Positions 35,577 through 42,990 of a stretch of DNA of 64,000 bases are shown here, piece after piece. A program made the position numbers and the translations under genes. The notes beneath the pieces are model-generated. The model did no database searches. It saw nothing but the letters and a program-made list of their open reading frames with translations, and was not told where the DNA came from. This DNA is from Pseudomonas lini (GTDB taxonomy: Bacteria; Pseudomonadota; Gammaproteobacteria; Pseudomonadales; Pseudomonadaceae): NCBI RefSeq assembly GCF_001042905.1, contig NZ_JYLB01000007.1:186001-250000 (forward strand), given 5' to 3'. The number at the start of each line of letters is the position of its first letter. The first letter of the stretch is position 1.

Positions 35577-36194
35577 ATGTCCGAAGTAAATCTGTCCACC
35601 GACGAAACCCGCGTCAGCTACGGCATTGGCCGTCAGTTGGGTGATCAGCTGCGTGACAACCCGCCACCGGGCGTTAGCCTGGACGCGATCCTGGCTGGCC
35701 TGACCGATGCGTTCGCCGGCAAGGAAAGCCGTGTAGGCCAGGAAGAAATGTCCGCCAGCTTCAAGGTGATCCGCGAAATCATGCAAGCCGAAGCTGCAGC
35801 CAAGGCTGAAGCCGCTGCTGGCGAAGGCCTGGCTTTCCTGGCTGAAAACGCCAAGCGCGAAGGCATCACCACTCTGGCTTCCGGCCTGCAATTCGAAGTG
35901 CTGACTCAAGGTGAAGGCGCCAAGCCAACCCGTGAAGATCAAGTGCGCACTCACTACCACGGCACCCTGATCGACGGCACTGTGTTCGACAGCTCCTACG
36001 ATCGTGGTCAGCCTGCAGAATTCCCGGTAGGCGGCGTTATCGCTGGCTGGACCGAAGCCCTGCAACTGATGAACGCCGGCAGCAAATGGCGTCTGTACGT
36101 GCCGAGCGAACTGGCTTACGGCGCTCAAGGCGTTGGCAGCATTCCGCCGCACAGCGTACTGGTATTCGACGTCGAGCTGCTCGACGTTCTGTAA
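35577..36194 (+). CDS. fklB: FKBP-type peptidyl-prolyl cis-trans isomerase (FKBP22/FklB type)
   Basis: A 205-residue protein. The N-terminal dimerisation region (about 1-90) includes TRVSYGIGRQLGDQL and a long Ala/Glu-rich helix. The C-terminal FKBP domain (about 100-205) shows TREDQVRTHYHGTLIDGTVFDSS split over two strands, the VIAGWTEAL motif and ELAYGAQG, which form the active-site pocket. There is no signal peptide, so it is probably cytoplasmic like E. coli FklB. It catalyses proline isomerisation during protein folding. Confidence 0.92.
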   Translation: MSEVNLSTDETRVSYGIGRQLGDQLRDNPPPGVSLDAILAGLTDAFAGKESRVGQEEMSASFKVIREIMQAEAAAKAEAAAGEGLAFLAENAKREGITTLASGLQFEVLTQGEGAKPTREDQVRTHYHGTLIDGTVFDSSYDRGQPAEFPVGGVIAGWTEALQLMNAGSKWRLYVPSELAYGAQGVGSIPPHSVLVFDVELLDVL

Positions 36195-36212
36195 TCCGGT
36201 AAGCCTTTGATC

Positions 36213-36303
36213 CTGTAGGAGCGAGGCTTGCCCGCGAAAGCATCAACTCGGTTTCAAGTTCAAACCGAGTCGCCTGCTTCGCGAGCAAGCTTCGCTCCTA
36301 CAG
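36213..36303. repeat. REPIN with an atypical spacer
   Basis: CTGTAGGAGCGAGGCTTGCC arms (GTAGGAGC class) in inverted orientation. Unlike the other copies, the spacer contains its own palindrome (ACTCGGTTT against AAACCGAGT). Confidence 0.88.
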
Positions 36304-36319
36304 AGGCTTTCAGTGTTAC

Positions 36320-36577
36320 TCATAGTTCGATCTTGTGATGCAGCTCATTCGTCGGGCGCAACGCCCGGGCATAGCAGAACAGAAACAGATTGCGTACCAG
36401 TTCCTTGAGCACCACCGGCTCGCTGGAACTCAGGCCGTTGACGTCTAGATCACCCTGATCCTGTAGCTCGTTCAAGGCTTCTTCTTCAAGCACCGCACAG
36501 ACTTCCCCCGTTTCCCGATGCAGGATTCTGAGGTAAGGGTGTGGGCGGTCCAGCCAGGCATCGATCAAATAAGTCAT
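36320..36577 (-). CDS. PA4570-like small protein under apparent Fur control
   Basis: An 85-residue protein starting MTYLIDAWLDRPHPYLRILH. It is soluble and acidic, with an N-terminal beta-hairpin followed by helices (EEEALNELQDQ and EPVVLKELVRNLFLF). The family is conserved in Pseudomonas next to ispB, fklB and the L21/L27 operon, and the P. aeruginosa member is iron-starvation induced. The function is unknown. A strong Fur-box-like palindrome lies 28 bases upstream. The ATG with a GGAG about 9 bases upstream was chosen over earlier Met codons. Confidence 0.82.
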   Translation of the reverse strand: MTYLIDAWLDRPHPYLRILHRETGEVCAVLEEEALNELQDQGDLDVNGLSSSEPVVLKELVRNLFLFCYARALRPTNELHHKIEL

Positions 36578-36604
36578 GAGTCTCATCTCCATTGATGGGT
36601 TTCA

Positions 36605-36625
36605 ATGAGAATAATTCTTATTCAT
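36605..36625. promoter_or_regulatory. Putative Fur box
   Basis: ATGAGAATAATTCTTATTCA plus T is a near-palindrome rich in the GATAAT-type hexamers of Fur sites. It lies just upstream of the PA4570-like gene on its promoter side, so iron-bound Fur would be expected to repress that gene. Confidence 0.7.
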
Positions 36626-36783
36626 CAAATAGCAAGGGCCTATTGGCGGTTTGTGTCTTTTTCTGCGGGGAAATTGCTGAGCATCAAAACGACGGGCGTT
36701 TGGCTATTGCGCGGGAATGCTGGGTGATACGGGGAAGGGCGAAGCACCATCCCACGCCGGGCGCGGGATGGAATACAGCAGAT

Positions 36784-37125
36784 TCAGACTTTTCTGACGA
36801 ACTCGGATTTGAGTTTCATCGGACCGATGCCATCGATCTTGCAGTCGATGTCGTGGTCGCCATCGCATAGGCGGATGTTCTTGACCTTGGTGCCGACCTT
36901 GACCACCAGCGACGTGCCTTTGACCTTGAGGTCCTTGATTACGGTGATGGTATCGCCGTCCTGCAGGACATTGCCGACCGAATCCTTTTTCACGGTGTCA
37001 TCGGAGGCCACTTCGGCTTCGCCACTGGCGGACCACTCGTGGGCGCACTCCGGGCAGATCAGCTGTGCGCCGTCTTCATAGGTGTATTCGGAATTGCATT
37101 TCGGGCAGGGTGGCAACGTGCTCAC
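36784..37125 (-). CDS. yjdM: YjdM/PhnA family zinc-ribbon protein
   Basis: A 113-residue protein with an N-terminal zinc ribbon (CPKC at residues 7-10 and CPEC at 24-27), and a C-terminal SH3-like domain with the family motif DSVGNVLQDGDTITVIKDLKVKG split over strands. Despite the old name PhnA (alkylphosphonate uptake), the family is not part of the phosphonate lyase pathway and its role is unknown. The interval 36626-36783 upstream of it contains only a GC-rich hairpin (CATCCC...GGGATG) without a T-tract. Confidence 0.92.
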   Translation of the reverse strand: MSTLPPCPKCNSEYTYEDGAQLICPECAHEWSASGEAEVASDDTVKKDSVGNVLQDGDTITVIKDLKVKGTSLVVKVGTKVKNIRLCDGDHDIDCKIDGIGPMKLKSEFVRKV

Positions 37126-37203
37126 TAAAGCTCCTTGGATTCAGGATGGCTAAAAAGCGCACATTATATAGGGTTTATACGGGGGAGGGGGGACACATGA
37201 TTT

Positions 37204-37295
37204 TGTAGGAGCGAGGCTTGCCCGCGAACGCGATCTAGCAGTCGACATCAATGTTGACTGACTTATCGCATTCGCGGGCAAGCCTCGCTCCTACA
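37204..37295. repeat. REPIN
   Basis: TGTAGGAGCGAGGCTTGCCC arms in inverted orientation with a spacer containing GTCGACATCAATGTTGACTG. Located between the yjdM upstream region and the ispB stop. Confidence 0.92.
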
Positions 37296-37303
37296 GGTGC
37301 ATA

Positions 37304-38272
37304 TTAGTGCGTACGGGCGACCGCAAACTCGCTCAATTCCACCAATGCATCGCGGTATTCGCTGGCGGGCAGGGCGTCGAGGCACTTGATCGCACGGGCC
37401 ACGTAATCGCGGGCCAGTTGTGCGGTGTAATCCAGCGAACCGGAAGCTTCAACAGCTTCGCGAATCCTTTCCAGATCTTCGATGCCACCTTTCTGAATCG
37501 CCTGACGAACCAGTGCGGCCTGCTCCGGAGTGCCTTCGCGCATGGTGTAGATCAGCGGCAGCGTCGGTTTGCCTTCGGCCAGATCGTCGCCGACGTTCTT
37601 GCCCAGGGTTTCGGCGTCGCCACGGTAATCCAGCAGGTCGTCGACCAATTGGAAGGCCACCCCCAGGTGGTCGCCAAAGGTGCGCAGTGCTTCGCTCTGT
37701 TCCGGCGAGGCGCCGGCCAGGGCCGCGGCACTGTGGGTCGAGGCCTCGAAGAGCATCGCGGTTTTGCCGCGGATGACTTCCATGTAGGTTTCTTCGGTGG
37801 TGCTGGCGTCGCGGACCTTCGACAGCTGTAACACTTCGCCTTCAGCGATGATGCGCGTGGCTTGCGAAAGGATCTTCATCACCGGCATGGAGCCCAGTTC
37901 GACCATCATTTCGAAAGAACGCGAATACAGGAAGTCGCCCACCAGCACGCTCGGCGCGTTGCCCCACATGGCGTTGGCGGTCGAGCGGCCACGGCGCATG
38001 CCGGACATGTCGACGACGTCGTCGTGCAGCAGGGTGGCGGTGTGCAGGAACTCGATGGTCGCGGCCAACAGGCGCAGGTCATCGCCTTCGCGGCCCAGTG
38101 CCTTGCCGCACAGCAGTACGAGCAACGGGCGCAGGCGTTTACCGCCAGCCGAGGTAATGTAGTCGCCGATTTTCGATACCAGCGGCACTCGGGAAGTCAG
38201 CTGTTTCTTGATGATGCCGTCGACGGCGCTAAAATCGTCCGCCACCGCGCGGTAGAAAGCTTGGGGTTGCAT
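37304..38272 (-). CDS. ispB: Octaprenyl (all-trans polyprenyl) diphosphate synthase
   Basis: A 322-residue all-helical trans-prenyltransferase. The first aspartate-rich motif is LLHDDVVDMSGMRRG and the second is LVDDLLDYRGD; SAGGKRLRPLL is the IPP-binding motif. It elongates farnesyl diphosphate with IPP units to make the ubiquinone side chain (nonaprenyl chains are usual in Pseudomonas). It diverges from the rplU-rpmA operon, as in most gamma-proteobacteria. Confidence 0.95.
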   Translation of the reverse strand: MQPQAFYRAVADDFSAVDGIIKKQLTSRVPLVSKIGDYITSAGGKRLRPLLVLLCGKALGREGDDLRLLAATIEFLHTATLLHDDVVDMSGMRRGRSTANAMWGNAPSVLVGDFLYSRSFEMMVELGSMPVMKILSQATRIIAEGEVLQLSKVRDASTTEETYMEVIRGKTAMLFEASTHSAAALAGASPEQSEALRTFGDHLGVAFQLVDDLLDYRGDAETLGKNVGDDLAEGKPTLPLIYTMREGTPEQAALVRQAIQKGGIEDLERIREAVEASGSLDYTAQLARDYVARAIKCLDALPASEYRDALVELSEFAVARTH

Positions 38273-38351
38273 CAGCGACAGTTGCTCCAGAAGGGTTGCG
38301 CGGCATGCTAGGACCCACGTCCGGGCCTGTCAAGGCACGATGGACAGCCTC

Positions 38352-38380
38352 TTGCATCGCCCCGGCAGCTTGCGTACAAT
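38352..38380 (+). promoter_or_regulatory. Probable sigma-70 promoter of rplU-rpmA
   Basis: TTGCAT (-35) and TACAAT (-10) are separated by exactly 17 bases, 132 bases before the rplU start. The long leader leaves room for post-transcriptional control; I see no named leader motif. Confidence 0.65.
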
Positions 38381-38512
38381 CGCGCACCCTGAACTTCCTG
38401 GGCAGCACCTGCCTTACGCAATTGCAAACAGGCCTTCCAGCCTTATGCAGCCATGCCAGCCAATACCTCTTCTTATAAAGAGCTGGGTGAGCAGGATTAT
38501 CGGAGAAATACC

Positions 38513-38827
38513 ATGTCTTATGCAGTAATCGTTACTGGTGGCAAGCAGTACAAAGTTGCTCCAGGTGAATACCTGAAGATCGAAAAACTGGAAATCGCTA
38601 CCGGCGAATCCGTTACTTTTGATCGCGTTCTGTTGGTTGCCAATGGCGACGACGTGAATATCGGCGCTCCAGTTGTTCCTGGCGCTACCGTTGTGGCTGA
38701 AGTGATCTCCCAAGGTCGTCACGATAAAGTCCGCATCATCAAGTTCCGTCGCCGTAAGCACCACATGAAGCGTATGGGCCACCGCCAGTGGTACACCGAG
38801 ATCAAAATCACCGGTATTCAGGCTTAA
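38513..38827 (+). CDS. rplU: 50S ribosomal protein L21
   Basis: A 104-residue ribosomal protein starting MSYAVIVTGGKQYKVAPGEY after a GGAG ribosome site. The signature IIKFRRRKHHMKRMGHRQ near the C-terminus is the basic RNA-binding segment. L21 binds 23S rRNA and is followed at 35 bases by rpmA, the conserved L21-L27 pair, with obgE further down. Confidence 0.98.
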   Translation: MSYAVIVTGGKQYKVAPGEYLKIEKLEIATGESVTFDRVLLVANGDDVNIGAPVVPGATVVAEVISQGRHDKVRIIKFRRRKHHMKRMGHRQWYTEIKITGIQA

Positions 38828-38862
38828 TTTCAGCCTAATTCCTCACTAGGAGAATTGAACTC

Positions 38863-39138
38863 ATGGCACACAAAAAAGCTGGTGGTAGTACCCGTAACGG
38901 TCGCGACTCAGAAGCCAAACGCCTTGGCGTGAAGATGTATGGCGGCCAGGTTATCATTCCGGGCAACATCATCGTGCGTCAGCGCGGCACCCAATTCCAC
39001 GCTGGCTACGGCGTTGGCATGGGCAAAGATCACACTCTGTTCGCTAAAATCGACGGCGTGATCAAGTTCGAAGTAAAAGGCGCCTTCGGTCGTCGTTACG
39101 TAAGCATTGTCCCGAAGACTGACGTCGTCGCGGCATAA
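38863..39138 (+). CDS. rpmA: 50S ribosomal protein L27
   Basis: A 91-residue protein starting MAHKKAGGSTRNGRDSEAKR. The flexible N-terminus, which reaches the peptidyl-transferase centre, is intact and lacks the cleavable extension found in Firmicutes. It is co-transcribed with rplU and has an AGGAG ribosome site 10 bases upstream. A terminator follows, so obgE is probably reached by readthrough or by its own promoter. Confidence 0.98.
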   Translation: MAHKKAGGSTRNGRDSEAKRLGVKMYGGQVIIPGNIIVRQRGTQFHAGYGVGMGKDHTLFAKIDGVIKFEVKGAFGRRYVSIVPKTDVVAA

Positions 39139-39153
39139 TTACGTAGTTGCTGG

Positions 39154-39182
39154 AAAAGCCCTGTCTTGCGACGGGGCTTTTT
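39154..39182 (+). terminator. Terminator downstream of rpmA
   Basis: AAAAGCCC pairs with GGGCTTTT across an inner GTC/GAC stem and TTGC loop, followed by Ts. It separates the L21-L27 pair from obgE. Confidence 0.85.
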
Positions 39183-39331
39183 CGTTTGTGGGGTGAGTCT
39201 CTTGCAAAGCTGTTTGTGATGGGCTCCAGCGCTGTATTGGCGGTCGTTGATTGAGGTCGCTGCGCTCATTTTTGCAAGAGTCTTATGTCTAGGTTTTTTC
39301 GGCTCGTCCGTATGGCGAGAGGCGTTTTGTT

Positions 39332-40555
39332 ATGAAGTTTGTTGATGAAGTATCGATTCGAGTAAAGGCCGGCGACGGCGGCAACGGTTGCATGAGCTTC
39401 CGTCGCGAAAAATTCATTGAAAACGGCGGCCCGAACGGCGGTGACGGTGGTGATGGCGGCTCGGTCTACATGATCGCCGACGAAAACCTGAACACCCTGG
39501 TGGACTACCGTTATACCCGGCACTTCGATGCCGAGCGCGGTTCCAACGGCGGCAGCACCGACTGCACCGGCAAGAAAGGTGAGGAGCTGGTGCTGCGCGT
39601 TCCGGTCGGCACTACCGTCATCGATTCCGCGACTCAGGAAGTGATCGGCGACCTGACCAAGGCCGGCCAGCGTCTGCTGGTGGCTCACGGTGGCTGGCAC
39701 GGTTTGGGTAACACCCGTTTCAAATCCAGTACCAACCGGGCGCCGCGCCAGACCACGCCGGGCAAGCCGGGTGAGCAGCGCGACCTGAAGCTGGAGATGA
39801 AGGTGTTGGCGGACGTCGGTCTGCTTGGTTTGCCGAACGCTGGCAAAAGTACCTTCATTCGCTCGGTATCGGCCGCCAAGCCGAAAGTCGCCGACTACCC
39901 GTTCACCACTCTGGTGCCGAACCTGGGTGTGGTTAGTGTCGATCGCTGGAAGAGCTTCGTGGTGGCGGACATTCCGGGCCTGATCGAAGGTGCTTCCGAC
40001 GGCGCGGGCCTGGGGATTCGCTTCCTCAAGCACTTGTCGCGTACCCGTCTGCTGCTGCACCTCGTCGACATGGCGCCGCTGGATGACACCAGTGCTCCGG
40101 ATGCCGCTGAAGTGATCGTCAGCGAACTGACCAAGTTCAGCCCGTCCCTGGCTGAGCGTGATCGCTGGCTGGTGCTGAACAAGTGCGACCAGATCCTTGA
40201 GGAAGAGCACGACGCTCGCGTCAAGGAAATCGTTGATCGTCTGGAGTGGACCGGTCCGGTCTACGTGATCTCCGCAATCGCCAAGCAAGGCACCGAGCGT
40301 CTTTGCCATGACATCATGCGTTACCTGGAAGATCGTGCCGATCGTCTGGCTAACGACCCGGCCTACAAGGAAGAGCTGGCCGAGCTCGATCAGCGCATCG
40401 AAGATGAAGCGCGCGCCCAGTTGCAGGCGCTGGACGATCAGCGTGCTCTGCGTCGCAGTGGCGTGAAGTCGGTCCATGACATCGGTGAAGACGATTGGGA
40501 CGAAGAAGATGTGGATGACGAAGACGGTCCGGAAATCATTTACGTGCGTGACTGA
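39332..40555 (+). CDS. obgE: GTPase ObgE/CgtA
   Basis: A 407-residue Obg GTPase. The glycine-rich N-terminal Obg fold (about residues 1-158; VKAGDGGNGCMSFRREKF at the start) is followed by the G domain with GLPNAGKST (G1), TTLVP (G2), DIPGLIEGA (G3) and NKCD (G4). The acidic tail DDWDEEDVDDEDG is typical of gamma-proteobacteria. It is essential for 50S ribosome assembly and the stringent response. It precedes proB, with a terminator in between. Confidence 0.97.
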   Translation: MKFVDEVSIRVKAGDGGNGCMSFRREKFIENGGPNGGDGGDGGSVYMIADENLNTLVDYRYTRHFDAERGSNGGSTDCTGKKGEELVLRVPVGTTVIDSATQEVIGDLTKAGQRLLVAHGGWHGLGNTRFKSSTNRAPRQTTPGKPGEQRDLKLEMKVLADVGLLGLPNAGKSTFIRSVSAAKPKVADYPFTTLVPNLGVVSVDRWKSFVVADIPGLIEGASDGAGLGIRFLKHLSRTRLLLHLVDMAPLDDTSAPDAAEVIVSELTKFSPSLAERDRWLVLNKCDQILEEEHDARVKEIVDRLEWTGPVYVISAIAKQGTERLCHDIMRYLEDRADRLANDPAYKEELAELDQRIEDEARAQLQALDDQRALRRSGVKSVHDIGEDDWDEEDVDDEDGPEIIYVRD

Positions 40556-40573
40556 TTCGTTGCGATAAACTTA

Positions 40574-40599
40574 AGCGCCGCTCACTGGAGCGGCGTTTT
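40574..40599 (+). terminator. Terminator between obgE and proB
   Basis: CGCCGCTC/GAGCGGCG stem with an ACTG loop followed by TTTTA, 20 bases after the obgE stop. Confidence 0.85.
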
Positions 40600-40678
40600 A
40601 GTATCTGGAAATCGGTAGTCACGAATAACGTTACGGGCAGCGCTGGGTCGTGCTGTCCTCAAGCTAAGGTTGAAGATG

Positions 40679-41797
40679 ATGCGGAGCAAGGTGACAGGTG
40701 CGCAGCGTTGGGTCGTGAAGATCGGCAGCGCTTTGCTGACGGCGGACGGCAAAGGCCTGGATCGCGCGGCAATGGGTGTCTGGGTCGAGCAGATGGTTGC
40801 CCTGCACGAGGCGGGTGTTGAGCTGGTGCTGGTGTCCTCCGGGGCAGTGGCGGCGGGTATGAGCCGTCTGGGCTGGACTGTACGTCCCAGTGCAATGCAC
40901 GAGTTGCAGGCCGCTGCCGCCATCGGTCAGATGGGGTTGGTGCAAGCCTGGGAGTCGAGCTTTGCCGAGCATGGCCGGCATACCGCGCAGATTCTCCTGA
41001 CTCACGACGATTTATCCGACCGCAAGCGCTACTTGAACGCTCGCAGTACGCTGCGCGCGCTGGTCGAACTCAAGGTGATCCCGGTGATCAACGAGAACGA
41101 CACCGTGGTCACTGACGAAATCCGTTTCGGCGACAACGACACGTTGGCGGCGCTGGTGGCGAACCTGGTCGAAGCTGATTTGCTGGTGATCCTCACCGAT
41201 CGCGACGGTATGTTCGACGCCGATCCGCGCAACAATCCCGACGCCAAGCTGATTTACGAGGCGCGTGCCGATGATCCGGCGCTGGATGCGGTGGCTGGCA
41301 GCACAGGCGGTGCGCTGGGTCGTGGCGGTATGCAGACCAAATTGCGCGCTGCGCGTCTGGCGGCGCGTTCTGGTGCGCACACCATCATTGTCGGTGGGCG
41401 CATTGAGCGAGTGCTGGATCGTCTCAAGGCTGGCGAGCGCATCGGCACCTTGTTGTCACCTGAGCGCGGCATGCTGGCGGCGCGCAAGCAGTGGCTGGCC
41501 GGGCATCTGCAAACCCGCGGCACGTTGGTGCTGGATGCGGGTGCGGTGACGGCGTTGTCCCAAGGCAACAAAAGTTTGCTGCCGGTGGGTGTCAAACTGG
41601 TCCAGGGCAGTTTCCGTCGTGGCGAAATGGTGGTCTGTGTGGCGCCGGACGGTCGTGAAATCGCCCGTGGCCTGGCTAACTACAGTGCTCTGGAGGCACA
41701 AAAAATCATCGGTCAGTCGTCTGAGGCGATTGTCGGTCTGCTGGGTTACATGGCGGAGCCGGAACTGGTTCACCGCGATAACCTGATTCTGGTCTGA
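40679..41797 (+). CDS. proB: Glutamate 5-kinase
   Basis: A 372-residue enzyme. The amino-acid kinase domain (about 1-260) has VVKIGSALL near the start, VSSGAVAAG, VINENDTV and the GRGGMQTKLRAARLA motif. The C-terminal PUA domain (about 275-370) contains LLPVGVKLVQGSF. It phosphorylates glutamate as the first step of proline synthesis and is feedback-inhibited by proline. The start at MRSKVTGAQ gives the usual length; the ATG just before it is equally possible. CreA follows after 12 bases. Confidence 0.95.
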   Translation: MRSKVTGAQRWVVKIGSALLTADGKGLDRAAMGVWVEQMVALHEAGVELVLVSSGAVAAGMSRLGWTVRPSAMHELQAAAAIGQMGLVQAWESSFAEHGRHTAQILLTHDDLSDRKRYLNARSTLRALVELKVIPVINENDTVVTDEIRFGDNDTLAALVANLVEADLLVILTDRDGMFDADPRNNPDAKLIYEARADDPALDAVAGSTGGALGRGGMQTKLRAARLAARSGAHTIIVGGRIERVLDRLKAGERIGTLLSPERGMLAARKQWLAGHLQTRGTLVLDAGAVTALSQGNKSLLPVGVKLVQGSFRRGEMVVCVAPDGREIARGLANYSALEAQKIIGQSSEAIVGLLGYMAEPELVHRDNLILV

Positions 41798-41809
41798 AGG
41801 AATACCTGA

Positions 41810-42274
41810 ATGCGTGTGGCAAAAGGATTATTGGGCTTGTTGTTGGTGATGCCGCTGCTGGCCTCGGCCGATGAAATTGGCCAGGTGTCGACGGTGTTCA
41901 AATTTGTTGGCCCGAACGACCGTATCGTTGTCGAGGCGTTTGATGATCCGAAAGTGGATGGCGTGACTTGCTACCTGTCGCGCGCCAAGACCGGCGGCGT
42001 AAAGGGTGGGTTAGGTCTGGCCGAGGATCGCGCTGAAGCGTCTATAGCGTGTCGTCAGGTGGGGCCGATCAACTTCAAGGGTGAACTCAAGGATGGCGAG
42101 GAGGTGTTCAAGGAGCGCACGTCCCTGGTGTTCAAGACCATGCAGGTGGTGCGATTCCTCGACAAGAAGCGCAATACGCTGGTGTATCTGGTTTATAGCG
42201 ATCGTTTGATTGAGGGCAGCCCGCAGAATGCGGTGACGGCGATTCCGATTCTGCCGTGGACGCACGCTCAATAA
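41810..42274 (+). CDS. creA: CreA family exported protein
   Basis: A 154-residue protein with a signal peptide (residues 1-20, ending LLASADE). Family motifs include EIGQVSTVFKFVGPNDRI, VEAFDDPKVDGVTCYLSRAKTGG (partial) and the terminal AIPILPW. The two Cys (in VTCYLS and IACRQV) could form a disulfide. CreA is conserved beside the creBCD locus in E. coli but its function is unknown. It is probably co-transcribed with proB. Confidence 0.92.
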   Translation: MRVAKGLLGLLLVMPLLASADEIGQVSTVFKFVGPNDRIVVEAFDDPKVDGVTCYLSRAKTGGVKGGLGLAEDRAEASIACRQVGPINFKGELKDGEEVFKERTSLVFKTMQVVRFLDKKRNTLVYLVYSDRLIEGSPQNAVTAIPILPWTHAQ

Positions 42275-42291
42275 GCTAGCGAAGATCCAGG

Positions 42292-42381
42292 TGTGGGAGC
42301 GGGCTTGCTCGCGAAGACTGAGTGATATTCAGCATCTATGTTGACTGTTACGCCGCCTTCGCGAGCAAGCCCGCTCCCACA
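42292..42381. repeat. REPIN
   Basis: TGTGGGAGCGGGCTTGCTCG arms in inverted orientation with the spacer core ATTCAGCATCTATGTTGACT, located 17 bases after the creA stop. Confidence 0.92.
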
Positions 42382-42420
42382 TTTTTTTTGCAGTGTATTT
42401 GCCAAATCGCAGGCAATAAA

Positions 42421-42446
42421 AAACCGACCCTGAGGTCGGTTTTTTA
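42421..42446 (-). terminator. Terminator of rpsT
   Basis: ACCGACC/GGTCGGT stem with a CTGA loop, flanked by A-rich and T-rich tracts. It is bidirectional, serving rpsT (minus strand) and possibly creA. Confidence 0.88.
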
Positions 42447-42459
42447 ATGAGCGTGTCGC

Positions 42460-42738
42460 TTAGGCAGCAGCGGCAACGTTCAGGGCCTTTACGTGGCCAT
42501 TCAGGCGGCTCTTATGACGAGCAGCTTTGTTCTTGTGGATGATGCCTTTATCGGCCATACGGTCGATAACTGGCACAGCCAGAACGTAAGCAGCTTGAGC
42601 TTTGGCAGCGTCTTTTGCGTCGATGGCTTTAACTACATTCTTGATGTAGGTACGAACCATGGAACGCAGGCTGGCGTTGTGGCTGCGACGCTTCTCAGCC
42701 TGTTTTGCACGTTTTTTGGCGGAAGGTGTGTTGGCCAC
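42460..42738 (-). CDS. rpsT: 30S ribosomal protein S20
   Basis: A 92-residue, very basic, all-helical ribosomal protein beginning MANTPSAKKRAKQAEKRRSH. It binds 16S rRNA at the bottom of the 30S body. It is monocistronic and divergent from murJ, the usual arrangement in gamma-proteobacteria. The region 42739-42990 between the two contains their promoters and no gene. Confidence 0.98.
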   Translation of the reverse strand: MANTPSAKKRAKQAEKRRSHNASLRSMVRTYIKNVVKAIDAKDAAKAQAAYVLAVPVIDRMADKGIIHKNKAARHKSRLNGHVKALNVAAAA

Positions 42739-42990
42739 CGTCGAGCTCCTCGAAAGACTTTTTAGGAAATAGCAAACAAAATAGGCCGCGAATCATGCCG
42801 ATGAGTTGATGTCTTGTCAAGGGCGGTTGAGACGATCCGCTAAGTGGCAGGTATAGAGCGCCGGGATATTTCTTTCCGGCGTGCGACCTGTAAACTCGCG
42901 AGCTTTGGCTCTGTGCTGTTGCGGCGCGGAGTATCGCATAAGTGGGCGCGTTGTTCGCCTGCTGTTTATCGACAGGCAAAAACTCTTTCA

